Shown piece after piece: positions 55,645-63,440 of a stretch of 64,000 bases of DNA. The translations under genes and the position numbers were made by a program. The notes under the pieces are model-generated. The model was not told the origin of the DNA. It searched no databases and worked only from the letters and a program-made list of their open reading frames with translations. Where the stretch lies: the NCBI RefSeq assembly GCF_003012735.1, contig NZ_PXYI01000008.1:124001-188000 (forward strand). Direction: 5' to 3'. Positions within the stretch are counted from its first letter, which is position 1. Every line of letters begins with the position of its first letter. This DNA comes from Allosphingosinicella deserti. Lineage in GTDB: Bacteria; Pseudomonadota; Alphaproteobacteria; Sphingomonadales; Sphingomonadaceae.

Positions 55645-56649
55645 TTACGGCGTACGCGTTGACGCCGCCAGGATGGCAGCCACCACTTCCGCCGGAGCCG
55701 TGTGGTGCACCATGTGCCCGGCCCCTTCGACGATCAGAAGCTCCGCCGGGCCGAGCTCGCGCGCAAGGCGTACCGACTGGTCTGCGGTGCTCACGATCTT
55801 GTCGCCGTCACCCGCAATGAGGCTGACAGGCAGGTCGAGGCTGCCGAGCCGCGAGGCGAAAGATGCCGCTGCCGGAATCATCAGCGCGGCGTCGGCAGCG
55901 GCCGCGCGGATCTGCGAAGGCCGCAGCGTCATCTCGAATGGGAAGTCGGTTTTCCACCCCTGCGTCACCGCGCCGGGCGCGAACATCTGTGTCTCCATGC
56001 CGCGCCGCATCGCTGCGCCGAGCAGCGGCGACACCGTGTAGCGGATGGCGTCACCGAGCACGGGAATAGCCGGCGGAGCGGCAAAGGCGACATCGGCGCG
56101 GACGGAAGGATGATAATAGCCGCTGATCAGCACCAGCGAACGCGCCGTCCCCGGATGGTTCAAGCCAAGCTCCAGAGCGACCAAAGTCCCGAAACTGTGG
56201 CCGACGATCGTCGCGTCCCGATCGCCCCGCTGCGACAGGGCCGCCGCGATCAGGCGCGCTTGCGCCGCCGGCGTCCAGATCACGCTCCTCGGGCGTTCGC
56301 TCCAGCCGAAACCCGGGCGATCGAAGGCGAGCACGCGGTTGGTCCGTGCAAGGGCATCGAACACGCCGGACGCCTGCCAATCCTGAACCATCATGCCATT
56401 GCCGTGCAGGAGCACGATCAGTGGGCCGCTGCCCTGCTCGACATAGTGGAGACGCACGCCGTCGACCTCGATGAAGCTGCCCAGCGGCGGATTCGCGTCG
56501 TCGGCGCGGCGCGTGCGCGCCATGTTGTACGCTGCAGTGCCTGCCGCCAGCGCCGCACCTGCGGCGCCGGCACCCCATTTCCAAAGCGCACCCGCGCTGG
56601 GTTTTGAGGTCGGCGTGCGGCCGTGGCCACGAATCTGGGCATTGGTCAT
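55645..56649 (-). CDS. Alpha/beta hydrolase with N-terminal membrane-anchor-like segment
   Basis: A 334-residue alpha/beta hydrolase. Residues about 20-42 ('WGAGAAGAALAAGTAAYNMA') form a hydrophobic segment, perhaps a membrane anchor. The fold shows 'LIVLLHGNGMMVQDWQAS' (oxyanion), 'VLAFDRPGFGWSERP', the nucleophile elbow 'IVGHSFGTLVALEL' (G-H-S-F-G), Asp in 'LIAGDGDKIVS' and His in 'GAGHMVHHTAP'. Ser, Asp and His are all present, so it should be active, on esters, epoxides or similar. The frame extends to 56946 but the ATG at 56649 is the sensible start. Confidence 0.83.
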   Translation of the reverse strand: MTNAQIRGHGRTPTSKPSAGALWKWGAGAAGAALAAGTAAYNMARTRRADDANPPLGSFIEVDGVRLHYVEQGSGPLIVLLHGNGMMVQDWQASGVFDALARTNRVLAFDRPGFGWSERPRSVIWTPAAQARLIAAALSQRGDRDATIVGHSFGTLVALELGLNHPGTARSLVLISGYYHPSVRADVAFAAPPAIPVLGDAIRYTVSPLLGAAMRRGMETQMFAPGAVTQGWKTDFPFEMTLRPSQIRAAAADAALMIPAAASFASRLGSLDLPVSLIAGDGDKIVSTADQSVRLARELGPAELLIVEGAGHMVHHTAPAEVVAAILAASTRTP

Positions 56650-56781
56650 GAATGTCTTTCGGAAGGATCGAGCCTGGAGATACTCAACAACCGAACGTGC
56701 TGCAGTGCACAATGGTTGCGCCCGAACTCCATAACCCATGTTCCTCGGCGGGAATTTCTCGGCCGGGGCGCATTGGCTTTC

Positions 56782-57022
56782 ATGGCCGGCTATCACTTCC
56801 ACCTGCACGAATGCGGCGCCTTCTTCGAAGATGAGGAGGGCACGGAGCTTCCCGGTCTCGCGGCCGTGCGCGCAGGTGCGATCCGCGGCGCGCGCGACCA
56901 TGTGCGCCGAGATCTCCCGGGGCCGTCTCTGCCTTGGGTGCAGCATAGAAGTTCGCGACGAGGACGGCGCGATCCTATTGGGGCTTCCTTTCAGCGGGGC
57001 AGTTCAAGTCCGGAGTCAATAA
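56782..57022 (+). pseudogene. Frameshifted DUF6894 gene
   Basis: The first frame reads 'MAGYHFHLHECGAFFEDEEG' 'TELPGLAAVRAGAIRGARDH', the second, one base shifted, continues 'AEISRGRLCLGCSIEVRDED' and 'GAILLGLPFSGAVQ' to a stop. Together they make a typical DUF6894 protein of about 80 residues, common in alphaproteobacteria. A single-base change near 56900 separates the two halves, so the gene is probably broken; a sequencing error is possible. Confidence 0.65.
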
Positions 57023-57115
57023 TGGCAGCAGACCGCACAGCGCCCCGGTGACACGCGAACCTTCCTAACAAATGTGAGTCAATAAGTTCCAGACTCAGGT
57101 AGGTATGCGTATCAC

Positions 57116-57132
57116 ATTCGTGTATTGCGAAT
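57116..57132. promoter_or_regulatory. Inverted repeat upstream of a Crp/Fnr gene
   Basis: ATTCG-TGTATTG-CGAAT is a 5+5 inverted repeat ending 52 bases before the Crp/Fnr start at 57185. A second one, TGAGTC (57075-57080) and GACTCA (57092-57097), lies upstream. Either might be an operator or promoter element. Neither matches the FNR box TTGAT-N4-ATCAA. Confidence 0.35.
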
Positions 57133-57184
57133 ATTGACCCGGCGCAGCCTACCTGCCCATGCGCTGCGCTCGATCGGAAAACCT

Positions 57185-57928
57185 ATGTTATTTTCCTCGG
57201 AACCGCTCGCGCCTCTGGTGCGAAAGCTTTTGAACATCCACCCTCTGAGTCCTGAGGATCGGGCGGCCGTGCTCTCGTTGCCGAGTATAGTGCGTCAACT
57301 CGAACATGGCCAATACATCGTGCGAGAAGGAGATGTCCCTACGCACTCGTGCCTCGTCGTTTCGGGATTTGCCATTCGCCACAAGATCATGGGCGACGGA
57401 GCGCGGCAGATCGTCAACGTGCACGTCGCGGGCGACATGGTCGACCTTCAGAACTCGCTGCTGAAGGTGGCCGATCATAATGTGCAGACGCTCACCGCGA
57501 TGGAGGCTGCCTTCATCCCGCGCGCAGCGATCCTCGACATTGCGTTCAGTCGTCCGGCCGTCGGGAAGGCGCTCTGGCTGGAGACGTTGGTCGAAGGCTC
57601 GATCGCGCGCGAATGGATTGCCAATGTCGGACGCCGCAATTCCCTGACCCGGGTGGCGCACCTGCTGTGCGAGTTCGCCTATCGGCTGGATGCCGTCGGC
57701 ATCGGAAAGCAGTGCAATTACGAATTACCGATGACTCAGGAGCAGATCGCCGACACGGTCGGCCTCACGCCGGTCCACGTGAACCGGACCCTCAAGAGCC
57801 TCGATGCGGCAGGATTGACGACCCGCAGCAGACGCTCCGTCGTGATCAACGATCTGGCGCGCCTTGCGGAGGTCGGCGACTTCCGGTCGATCTATCTGCA
57901 TCTTCCGCAGGAATCGCTCGCGGCGTGA
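57185..57928 (+). CDS. Crp/Fnr family transcriptional regulator
   Basis: A 247-residue regulator. The cyclic-nucleotide-like sensor (about 30-140) has 'YIVREGDVPTHSCLVVSGFA' and 'QIVNVHVAGDMVDLQN'; the Crp winged helix (about 160-235) has 'NSLTRVAHLLCEFAYRL', 'YELPMTQEQIADTVGLTPVH' and 'VNRTLKSLDAAGLTTRSR'. FNR-type iron-sulfur cysteines are not arranged as in FNR, and the phosphate-binding cassette of CRP is incomplete, so the ligand is unknown. A paralog lies at 59463. Longer frames to 57125 add residues unlike the family. The HWE pseudogene starts 16 bases after the stop. Confidence 0.9.
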   Translation: MLFSSEPLAPLVRKLLNIHPLSPEDRAAVLSLPSIVRQLEHGQYIVREGDVPTHSCLVVSGFAIRHKIMGDGARQIVNVHVAGDMVDLQNSLLKVADHNVQTLTAMEAAFIPRAAILDIAFSRPAVGKALWLETLVEGSIAREWIANVGRRNSLTRVAHLLCEFAYRLDAVGIGKQCNYELPMTQEQIADTVGLTPVHVNRTLKSLDAAGLTTRSRRSVVINDLARLAEVGDFRSIYLHLPQESLAA

Positions 57929-57944
57929 GGTTGCGTGATCCTCA

Positions 57945-58430
57945 GTGAAAGGAAAAGCCATTTCAACCGCCGATCTGATCGACGCGAAGTCCCAGGCGTG
58001 GACCCCCGATCGCCTCCGTCTCGCCATTGAGGCCGCCGGCGCGGGGTTGTGGGCGTGGCCGTCGACAATGACAGCTTCACGATGGACGAACGCGGCTTCG
58101 GGCTGTGGGGCTTCCCGTGCAGGAGACGGTCACGTTCGAGCAGCACTCTGCGCACATATACCCGGCTGACCAGGGCCGAGTGAGAGCGGCCTTCGCGGCG
58201 ACCCGCGTCGTGCTCGGCCCCTACACGCGCGCCGGCGGCGACGATATCACGCTGGTATGGACCGAGCGCGGCGGTCCGCCGGTTCACGCTCCGGAGCGCG
58301 TCCGGGCGTCGGCAGCAAGCTGGTGGAGCGAAGCGTTTCGCGACAACTTGGCGGAACCATCGACCATGATTGGTCCGACGGGGGCCTCATTGTCACTGTC
58401 CAGCTCAACAGGGTGCGGCTCAGCACGTGA
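57945..58430 (+). pseudogene. Decayed HWE-type histidine kinase gene
   Basis: Three frames together give a shortened relative of the kinase at 54322. The first reads 'WTPDRLRLAIEAAGAGLWAW', matching 'WGPDHLRLAVDAACVSLWSW'. After a frameshift near 58058 comes 'FTMDERGFGLWG', and after another near 58108 comes 'QHSAHIYPADQGRVRAAFAA'. An internal deletion near 58225 then joins the PAS part straight to 'DDITLVWTERGGPP'. After a last shift near 58300 the end reads 'GSKLVERSVSRQLGGTIDHD' 'WSDGGLIVTVQL' to the TGA at 58428-58430. The H box and N box are missing, so no kinase can be made. Confidence 0.75.
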
Positions 58431-58557
58431 GCCCGGGCGGAGGGGCCCTCCCGCCGGGAACCGTCGTGAACTTGGCACTCGCGGAGTCGCGCAGCAGAAC
58501 CAGTCCCGAGCGATCCTTCTCGCCAGCTAAGTACGTCGCGCACTAGCGCATATGGCG

Positions 58558-58764
58558 TCAGGCAGGGTGGCCAAGTGATGACTGGCCGTTGGCCTCCTCG
58601 ATGAGCTTCTTCAGCTGCCTTTGGATCAACGGCCCCGCGAGATGCGGTTCGACTTCATTATTGGCATAGCGCTCGAGGCGAAGCTGGGCCCTGAGAGCGG
58701 GTAGCGAAGCGCACGAACCCGAGCGGGCCAAGTCGAACGCGCGTACGATAACGTGTTGAGGCAT
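58558..58764 (-). CDS. Small hypothetical protein
   Basis: A 68-residue protein ('MPQHVIVRAFDLARSGSCAS', 'LPALRAQLRLERYANNEVEP', 'HLAGPLIQRQLKKLIEEANG'). The pattern of an N-terminal helix with R-A-F-x-L-A-x-S-G and a C-terminal helix is one I recall from small alphaproteobacterial proteins of unknown role. AGGGA lies nine bases before the ATG at 58764. The frame is open to 58911, but those residues are Arg/Gln-rich shadow. Confidence 0.6.
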   Translation of the reverse strand: MPQHVIVRAFDLARSGSCASLPALRAQLRLERYANNEVEPHLAGPLIQRQLKKLIEEANGQSSLGHPA

Positions 58765-58853
58765 GACTGATGATCCCTGGTAAACAGCTTGCTGGTACCC
58801 GCCCTTGGGTTGGTGCTCGTCTCTGCTCCTCCGCTTGGCCCGATGGGTTGCTT

Positions 58854-59192
58854 TCACGTGTGAACTTGCGGATGACTGCCGACGCTGGGCCACATCGGCC
58901 CTGCGCCGCACCGCGCGGCGCCTGCTCGAACACGGCGCCTCGCCTGAAATCTCTGGGCATTGCCGCCTCGGGCCTCTGCATGAGCCTCAGCACGTGCGGC
59001 GGGGTACGAAGACGAGGTAACCACCGGTTCCTCTCGAGCTACACGGCGACTTCCGGCCCAAAGTTCCCGCGGGCACGCATCGTGGGCCCCGACTCTGCGC
59101 CGCGCCTCCTCGTCGGATGAAGCATCGAATTCCTCGAACGTGAAGATCCGGTGCGTGCGGGGGCTGAAGAAGTGGAAGCGATAGTAGGACAT
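58854..59192 (-). CDS. Small hypothetical protein with unusual C-terminal extension
   Basis: A 112-residue protein. The first 54 residues ('MSYYRFHFFSPRTHRIFTFE', 'EFDASSDEEARRRVGAHDAC', 'PRELWAGSRRVARE') match a common small alphaproteobacterial family with an aromatic opening and an E-L-W-x-G end. The remaining 58 residues are Arg/Ala/Gly-rich and without pattern, as if the original stop codon had been lost. AAGGAG precedes the ATG by ten bases. Function is unknown. Confidence 0.55.
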   Translation of the reverse strand: MSYYRFHFFSPRTHRIFTFEEFDASSDEEARRRVGAHDACPRELWAGSRRVAREEPVVTSSSYPAARAEAHAEARGGNAQRFQARRRVRAGAARCGAGPMWPSVGSHPQVHT

Positions 59193-59462
59193 CTGGAGCG
59201 CTCCTTTTCAGCGGGAGCGCGACGAACGTCTTCCAGCTGCCAGATTGTCGAACTCTTTCGACGGTCTTTGCTCTAGGCCAGAGCGGGTGATCGGTCCCTA
59301 ACCAAGGTGAGCTTTTATCGAAAAGGGCCGGAGGATTACGGCGATTCGATGATTCTTGAGCTCTGGTGTAGGGCGAACAATGCGGTTAAAAGGGGTGATC
59401 CGCTGGCCTTACGGCGTTCCAGTGGCCGCGAGACGATGACTCCCGCCGCCAGGGGAGCTTCC

Positions 59463-60218
59463 ATGACGATCGCATCGCACGCTCTTACCCCGATGCTCAG
59501 GAAGCTTCGACTGTGGAGGCACCTGACCGCGCGGGAGGAAGAAGCATTATTGAATCTTCCGCATCACGTCATATCCACGGATCGCCTCCAGACGTTGGTC
59601 AACGACGGAGACGTCGTCTCGCACGCCTGGTTGATCCTTTCGGGGTTCTGCGTTCGCTTCAAGATCGTAGGCGACGGTGGGCGGCAGATCCTGTCGATCC
59701 ACATGATGGGCGATCTACTTGATCTCCAGAACGCGATCCTCGGAGTGGCCGATCATGGGATCCAGACGCTGACCAAGTGCGAGATGGCGCGCATTCCGCT
59801 CGCCGCGATCAAGACGCTTACGGACGTTGAGCCGAACATCAAGGACACGTTGTGGTTCGATACGCTCGTCGACGGGTCGATCCATCGTGAGTGGGTCGCG
59901 AACGTCGGCCGTCGCTCCGGGAAAACGCGCGTCGCGCATCTGCTTTGCGAGTTTGCGCTGAAGCTGGAGGCGGTCCACCCTGGAGACCAGCTGAAATATG
60001 AGCTTCCGATGACCCAGGAACAGCTGGCGGACGCGACCGGGCTCACTTCCGTCCATGTTAATCGTGTGCTTCAGGCGCTTGCGGCGGACGGCCTCATTCA
60101 GCGCGTTACGTCGAAATCCATCCTGATCGGAGACTGGAAGAAGCTGGCAACTGCCGGTGATTTCAACCGCAGCTACCTCCATCTCGATGCCGCAGTGCGG
60201 CGTGCGGGCACATCATAG
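59463..60218 (+). CDS. Crp/Fnr family transcriptional regulator
   Basis: A 251-residue regulator and paralog of the one at 57185. Shared segments include 'GVADHGIQTLTKCEMARIPL' against 'KVADHNVQTLTAMEAAFIPR', and the winged helix 'YELPMTQEQLADATGLTSVH' 'VNRVLQALAADGLI'. The effector domain has 'LVNDGDVVSHAWLILSGF' and 'QILSIHMMGDLLDLQNAILG'. The ligand is not evident. The ATG at 59463 behind GGGGAGC is preferred to upstream frames from 59307. Its stop is one base from the convergent gene at 60220. Confidence 0.9.
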   Translation: MTIASHALTPMLRKLRLWRHLTAREEEALLNLPHHVISTDRLQTLVNDGDVVSHAWLILSGFCVRFKIVGDGGRQILSIHMMGDLLDLQNAILGVADHGIQTLTKCEMARIPLAAIKTLTDVEPNIKDTLWFDTLVDGSIHREWVANVGRRSGKTRVAHLLCEFALKLEAVHPGDQLKYELPMTQEQLADATGLTSVHVNRVLQALAADGLIQRVTSKSILIGDWKKLATAGDFNRSYLHLDAAVRRAGTS

Positions 60219-60219
60219 C

Positions 60220-60591
60220 TCAATCGTCGAGCGGAAAACTCGGACGATCTCCGTGAACCGGTCGGCGCATTCGGTGCACGTTCTCTCCATCGAAGGTGAC
60301 CACGCCGGGTCGATCCTCGAGAGCTTCGAAGCTCACGTACATGCGTTTGAGCATCCTGACGGCAGCGGCGGTCTGCGAATCTGCGGCTTCCCGATCGTCG
60401 ACCTCCCCCTTGACGATTTGCGCCACGGTCTCGACGACGCTCAGGGCATCGTTCTTGGTGAGGACGCCTTTTTCGATCAGGACGTGGACGAGCGCCTCGA
60501 GCAGGAGTGAATCGACGCCCCGCGCGCCTGCTCTTGAAAGAAGATTTGGATCGATCGGATCGGCTGTGATTTCGTCATCTGAAGTCGACAT
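60220..60591 (-). CDS. Hypothetical protein
   Basis: A 123-residue acidic, helical protein ('ARGVDSLLLEALVHVLIEKG', 'VLTKNDALSVVETVAQIVKG', 'EVDDREAADSQTAAAVRMLK'). The central segment resembles small regulatory helical bundles. GAGG lies about nine bases before the ATG. No signal peptide or membrane segment. I do not recognise the family. It converges with the Crp/Fnr gene at one-base distance. Confidence 0.65.
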   Translation of the reverse strand: MSTSDDEITADPIDPNLLSRAGARGVDSLLLEALVHVLIEKGVLTKNDALSVVETVAQIVKGEVDDREAADSQTAAAVRMLKRMYVSFEALEDRPGVVTFDGENVHRMRRPVHGDRPSFPLDD

Positions 60592-60764
60592 GCCGCTCTA
60601 CCTCGGGGAACAGGCGGGAGCATGTCTCTCTCAGCCGCCGACGCCTGCAAATGCATGTCAGCGATACCGTCCATGTAAGCGTCTTCGGCTCAAAAGCAAT
60701 CAACTGGATCAGGTTTAGGGGCTGGGTAACCGAACCCAATTACCGGCGCTATGCTCTGCCTGGT

Positions 60765-61379
60765 TCAGCGCGCCGCAGGCCAGTTGCAGTCGCCGATCCG
60801 GGTGAGCTCCATCTCGAACATGCGCTCCGGCGTGCGTCCCTGCGCGACCAAATCACCGGTCTCGATCCACTTACCCTCCTCAAGCCGCGCGGCATAGCGC
60901 ATCGTCGCATCCCTTCCGGCGGGCGCCTCCTGATGATCGATTCCGTAGCCCGTGATTTCAAAGCCATGTCGCAGATTGAGCATGATCATGGGCGTGATGG
61001 TGGCCCGCGTGCGCGTCTCGATCGCGGCGCAACCGGCGTGTCTGGTCAACGCATGCTGCTTTCGCATCAGGTGCGCCGCGACTCCTCTTCTTTTCGATTC
61101 AGGGTCGACGCCACCAAGCCAGCTGTAAAGCAGCGTCGGCCTCGGTCGGTACGCGAGTTTGAAGGCTGCGAGCCTCAGGCCGACGCGCGCTACGAACAGC
61201 ACGGGATCGGTGACGGTGTGGAGCCGCGGCACGAGATAGCCGCCATCGAAACCGGGGAAGATGCGCTGGCAGGCGGCGAGGAGCTCTTGTTCGCAGCGGG
61301 CGGCATCCCCTTCGTAGCGGCTGATGGCGAACGCTCCGAACTGCTCCGCGCCCGTGTCTTGCGTCGACCGGGTCGTCAC
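60765..61379 (-). CDS. GNAT family N-acetyltransferase
   Basis: A 204-residue protein with the GNAT fold. The acetyl-CoA pyrophosphate loop is 'GVDPESKRRGVAAHLMRKQH' (motif R-R-x-G-V-A) after the strand 'LLYSWLGGV'; the later 'IETRTRATITPMIMLNLRHG' 'FEITGYG' is motif B with the usual N-x-x-x-x-x-G-F pattern. It transfers acetyl groups to an unknown amine. The GTG at 61379 follows AAAAGG; a TTG at 61418 would add 13 residues. It is separated from the NTF2-like gene by 40 bases and may be cotranscribed. Confidence 0.82.
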   Translation of the reverse strand: MTTRSTQDTGAEQFGAFAISRYEGDAARCEQELLAACQRIFPGFDGGYLVPRLHTVTDPVLFVARVGLRLAAFKLAYRPRPTLLYSWLGGVDPESKRRGVAAHLMRKQHALTRHAGCAAIETRTRATITPMIMLNLRHGFEITGYGIDHQEAPAGRDATMRYAARLEEGKWIETGDLVAQGRTPERMFEMELTRIGDCNWPAAR

Positions 61380-61419
61380 GGGTGGAGAGCCTTTTGAATG
61401 GCGCCCGGCATCGAGCAAA

Positions 61420-61824
61420 TCATGGCTCGCACGGCCTGCCGCCGGTGTCGAACAGGGTATGGTCTTCGACGATCAGGCCATCGCGAAAGCGCAGGAAGGT
61501 CATCAATGACAATCGCATCGGCCGGGGACCGGTTTTCGAGACCGCGTCGAACTTGATCGCCACCCGATCGCCCTGCGCCACCATCACATCTACGATGTCC
61601 TGCACGTCGGGATGCGCCTCGAACAAGGCCCGGTATGTCCGCTTCACGTCCTGTCTGCCGCGCGGCCCGCAAAAGTCCGATGAGGTCAAAACGGCGTCGG
61701 ATGCGTAGAGCGATTCCATCCGCGCGAGATCGCGGACATTGAACGCCGCGAAAAAGGCTCTGGTCGTGGTCTCGGGGGACTGCGGCAGCGTGAGCAGCGC
61801 AGCTAGGAGAGCGACTGGGCTCAT
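61420..61824 (-). CDS. NTF2-like (SnoaL) protein
   Basis: A 134-residue protein with the NTF2-like fold: 'TTRAFFAAFNVRDLARMESL', 'YASDAVLTSSDFCGPRGRQD', 'ALFEAHPDVQDIVDVMVAQG' 'DRVAIKFDAVS' and 'FLRFRDGLIVEDHTLFD'. The start gives a short hydrophobic N-terminus ('VALLAALLTLPQS') that may be a signal peptide. The ATG overlaps the stop of the preceding short ORF as ATGA and has GAGGG six bases upstream. The function is unknown. It precedes the GNAT gene. Confidence 0.78.
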   Translation of the reverse strand: MSPVALLAALLTLPQSPETTTRAFFAAFNVRDLARMESLYASDAVLTSSDFCGPRGRQDVKRTYRALFEAHPDVQDIVDVMVAQGDRVAIKFDAVSKTGPRPMRLSLMTFLRFRDGLIVEDHTLFDTGGRPCEP

Positions 61825-61958
61825 TTCTGCCCTCGCTTCGCAGGCGGCAGGAGGACGTGGGTGACCCGATCCGCCGCCGACGTCGCTTCTGCGCCGACCA
61901 GAACCGGGTGGATGACGGGCGAGGGCTCTTCGTACGCCGCAGCAATGCGTCCCGTCAC
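61821..61958 (-). CDS. Short ORF in a chain of overlapping frames
   Basis: A possible 45-residue product, V-T-G-R-I-A-A-A-Y-E-E-P-S-P and on to 'PAKRGQK', starting at a GTG that overlaps the stop of the ORF at 61955-62047 as GTGA and ending in an ATGA overlap with the NTF2-like gene. It may be a coupled small gene, or the second half of a frameshifted gene. No family is recognised. Confidence 0.3.
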   Translation of the reverse strand: MTGRIAAAYEEPSPVIHPVLVGAEATSAADRVTHVLLPPAKRGQK

Positions 61959-62047
61959 GAAGGGAGGACCATCCGGCCCGCCTCGATCAACCGGGAAACG
62001 CCTTCCATTCTCTCCGTCCAGCGGGTCGATGTCTGATCTGCGGGCAT
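61955..62047 (-). CDS. Short ORF with strong ribosome site
   Basis: A 30-residue product, MPADQTSTRWTERMEGVSRL then 'IEAGRMVLPS', behind AGAGGAG six bases before the ATG. Its stop overlaps the next short ORF as GTGA. It could be a leader peptide, or the N-terminal half of a gene broken by a frameshift. Confidence 0.3.
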   Translation of the reverse strand: MPADQTSTRWTERMEGVSRLIEAGRMVLPS

Positions 62048-62238
62048 TGGATCTCCTCTGCGTACCGCGCGGCTCTCGTCCCTTGTCTAGGCGGCAGATG
62101 CCGCCGGCGCGGTCCCGATCTTGCGATCCTGCGCCGCCGACACGCGCCATGCGGCGCGCCGCCGACCTTTGCTGCCAGGTGGGCGGCCGCCGAGCTGTCC
62201 GGAACGCGTGCCATCGCGGGAGCGTGACTGAAGAAGGA

Positions 62239-62730
62239 TCAGCCGCCTCCGGTCTCTCCGTCATAATAATCGACCTCGCTGGTCGCCCGGAACATGCCGC
62301 GGAGGGATCGCTCGCCACGCTTGCCGGCGACGACGAGCACCTTGGCCGAATCCGGATATTCGCAGGCCTCCACCTCCACCACCGTCGACAGCGCAAGATA
62401 TCGCATCTCCGTGGGCCCCGTGTTGATGATCTGGTGAGCGACCTCGGGCCCGCCGGTGGGGCAGGCGATCACATCGTGGCGGCGAATGGGGAAGCGTTGA
62501 TTTCCGAAGCGGAGCTCACCTTCGCCCTCCAGGATGAAGAACATCTCCTCCTCGCCATGATGGCAGTGAAACGGGCATTGTGCCTTGCCGGGAGGAAGCA
62601 CCGTAAGGTTGTAGCCAAGCTGGCGTGCGCCGATGAGGTCGCTGATCGTGGCGCGGCTGGACGTGTAGAGGCCGTTCGCCTCGACGTCATCGAAGGCGAT
62701 CTCGTCCAGGTTGATGACAGGCTTGATCAT
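62239..62730 (-). CDS. Cupin-domain protein
   Basis: A 163-residue cytosolic cupin. Motif 1 is 'PPGKAQCPFHCHHGEEEMFF' (H-x-H-x(3-4)-E), and motif 2 is 'GGPEVAHQIINTGPTEMRYL' with its His, so the metal site is complete, unlike the cupin at 18223. An N-terminal strand segment 'SRATISDLIGARQLGYNLTV' precedes it. Members bind metals for isomerases, dioxygenases or small-molecule sensing; the role here is unknown. AAAGGGGA lies before the ATG. Confidence 0.85.
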   Translation of the reverse strand: MIKPVINLDEIAFDDVEANGLYTSSRATISDLIGARQLGYNLTVLPPGKAQCPFHCHHGEEEMFFILEGEGELRFGNQRFPIRRHDVIACPTGGPEVAHQIINTGPTEMRYLALSTVVEVEACEYPDSAKVLVVAGKRGERSLRGMFRATSEVDYYDGETGGG

Positions 62731-63055
62731 GCGTTCCCCTTTACGACGGCCACGCGTTCAGGCGTACCAGGTTCTGGACGGTCAGCTCTCCGGCCACAGT
62801 GAACCACCCGCCGGGCTTCGCCAAGGCTCGGCAGTTGCTTGCGGACATCGATTACAGAGCAATGCAACCGGCCGGTAGGACCTTCGCGTTAGCAGCGGCA
62901 GAGGCGGGGCGACGAACTACGCTCCGCGCCGAGGAAAGCCCTGCACGAGTGCGGACCGGGATCAGCCGGATGGAGGTCGCTGCGATTGAACCACGCGCTT
63001 CCGCAGGGGCCGGCCGCCATGCGCTAGCCGGCCGATGGTCACGGGCGCGGCCGGC
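62731..63055. other. Gene-free stretch
   Basis: About 325 bases between the cupin start and the end of the HIG1 gene. Open frames here are arginine- and alanine-rich and lack ribosome sites. I see no repeat or RNA gene; the cupin promoter should be within it. Confidence 0.5.
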
Positions 63056-63259
63056 TCAGGCTGCCCGGCCGACCAGTATGAAGAGGATCGCGAAGACGAT
63101 CGCCACGGCCTGGTAAGTGACCCGCTTCTGCATGAGCGCCTGGGATCGCTCGACATTGAGGTTGGTGGCGCCGTTGGCCATGCCGATCACGCCCTTCACG
63201 AGCACGAACAGGGTGGCCGCCGCCGCCGCGGCGAGGAGGATGAAGAGGAGAATTTGCAT
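63056..63259 (-). CDS. HIG1-domain (twin transmembrane) protein
   Basis: A 67-residue membrane protein with two helices (about 2-24 and 48-65) flanking 'GMANGATNLNVERSQALMQK' and 'RVTYQAVAIVF'. The loop with R-S-Q-A-L-M-x-x-R-V is that of the HIG1/hypoxia-induced family, whose mitochondrial relatives stabilise respiratory complexes. In alphaproteobacteria such proteins sit near cytochrome oxidase or in the inner membrane without a defined role. Length is typical. Confidence 0.8.
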   Translation of the reverse strand: MQILLFILLAAAAAATLFVLVKGVIGMANGATNLNVERSQALMQKRVTYQAVAIVFAILFILVGRAA

Positions 63260-63440
63260 GGATCGGATATGGGAATTGTCGGCCGGTTTGCATCACGTGC
63301 CGCCGGGTAAATAAAGGCCCTAACCCGATAATATCGCCGCAAAATTCATCGGACGAACGGCGAGGATAAGGCCTGCCTCCGCTGCGATCGAGCTTCTGAT
63401 TCTCGCGGCACGTCCCGATGGCGATCGCGTCGGCTGCGGA

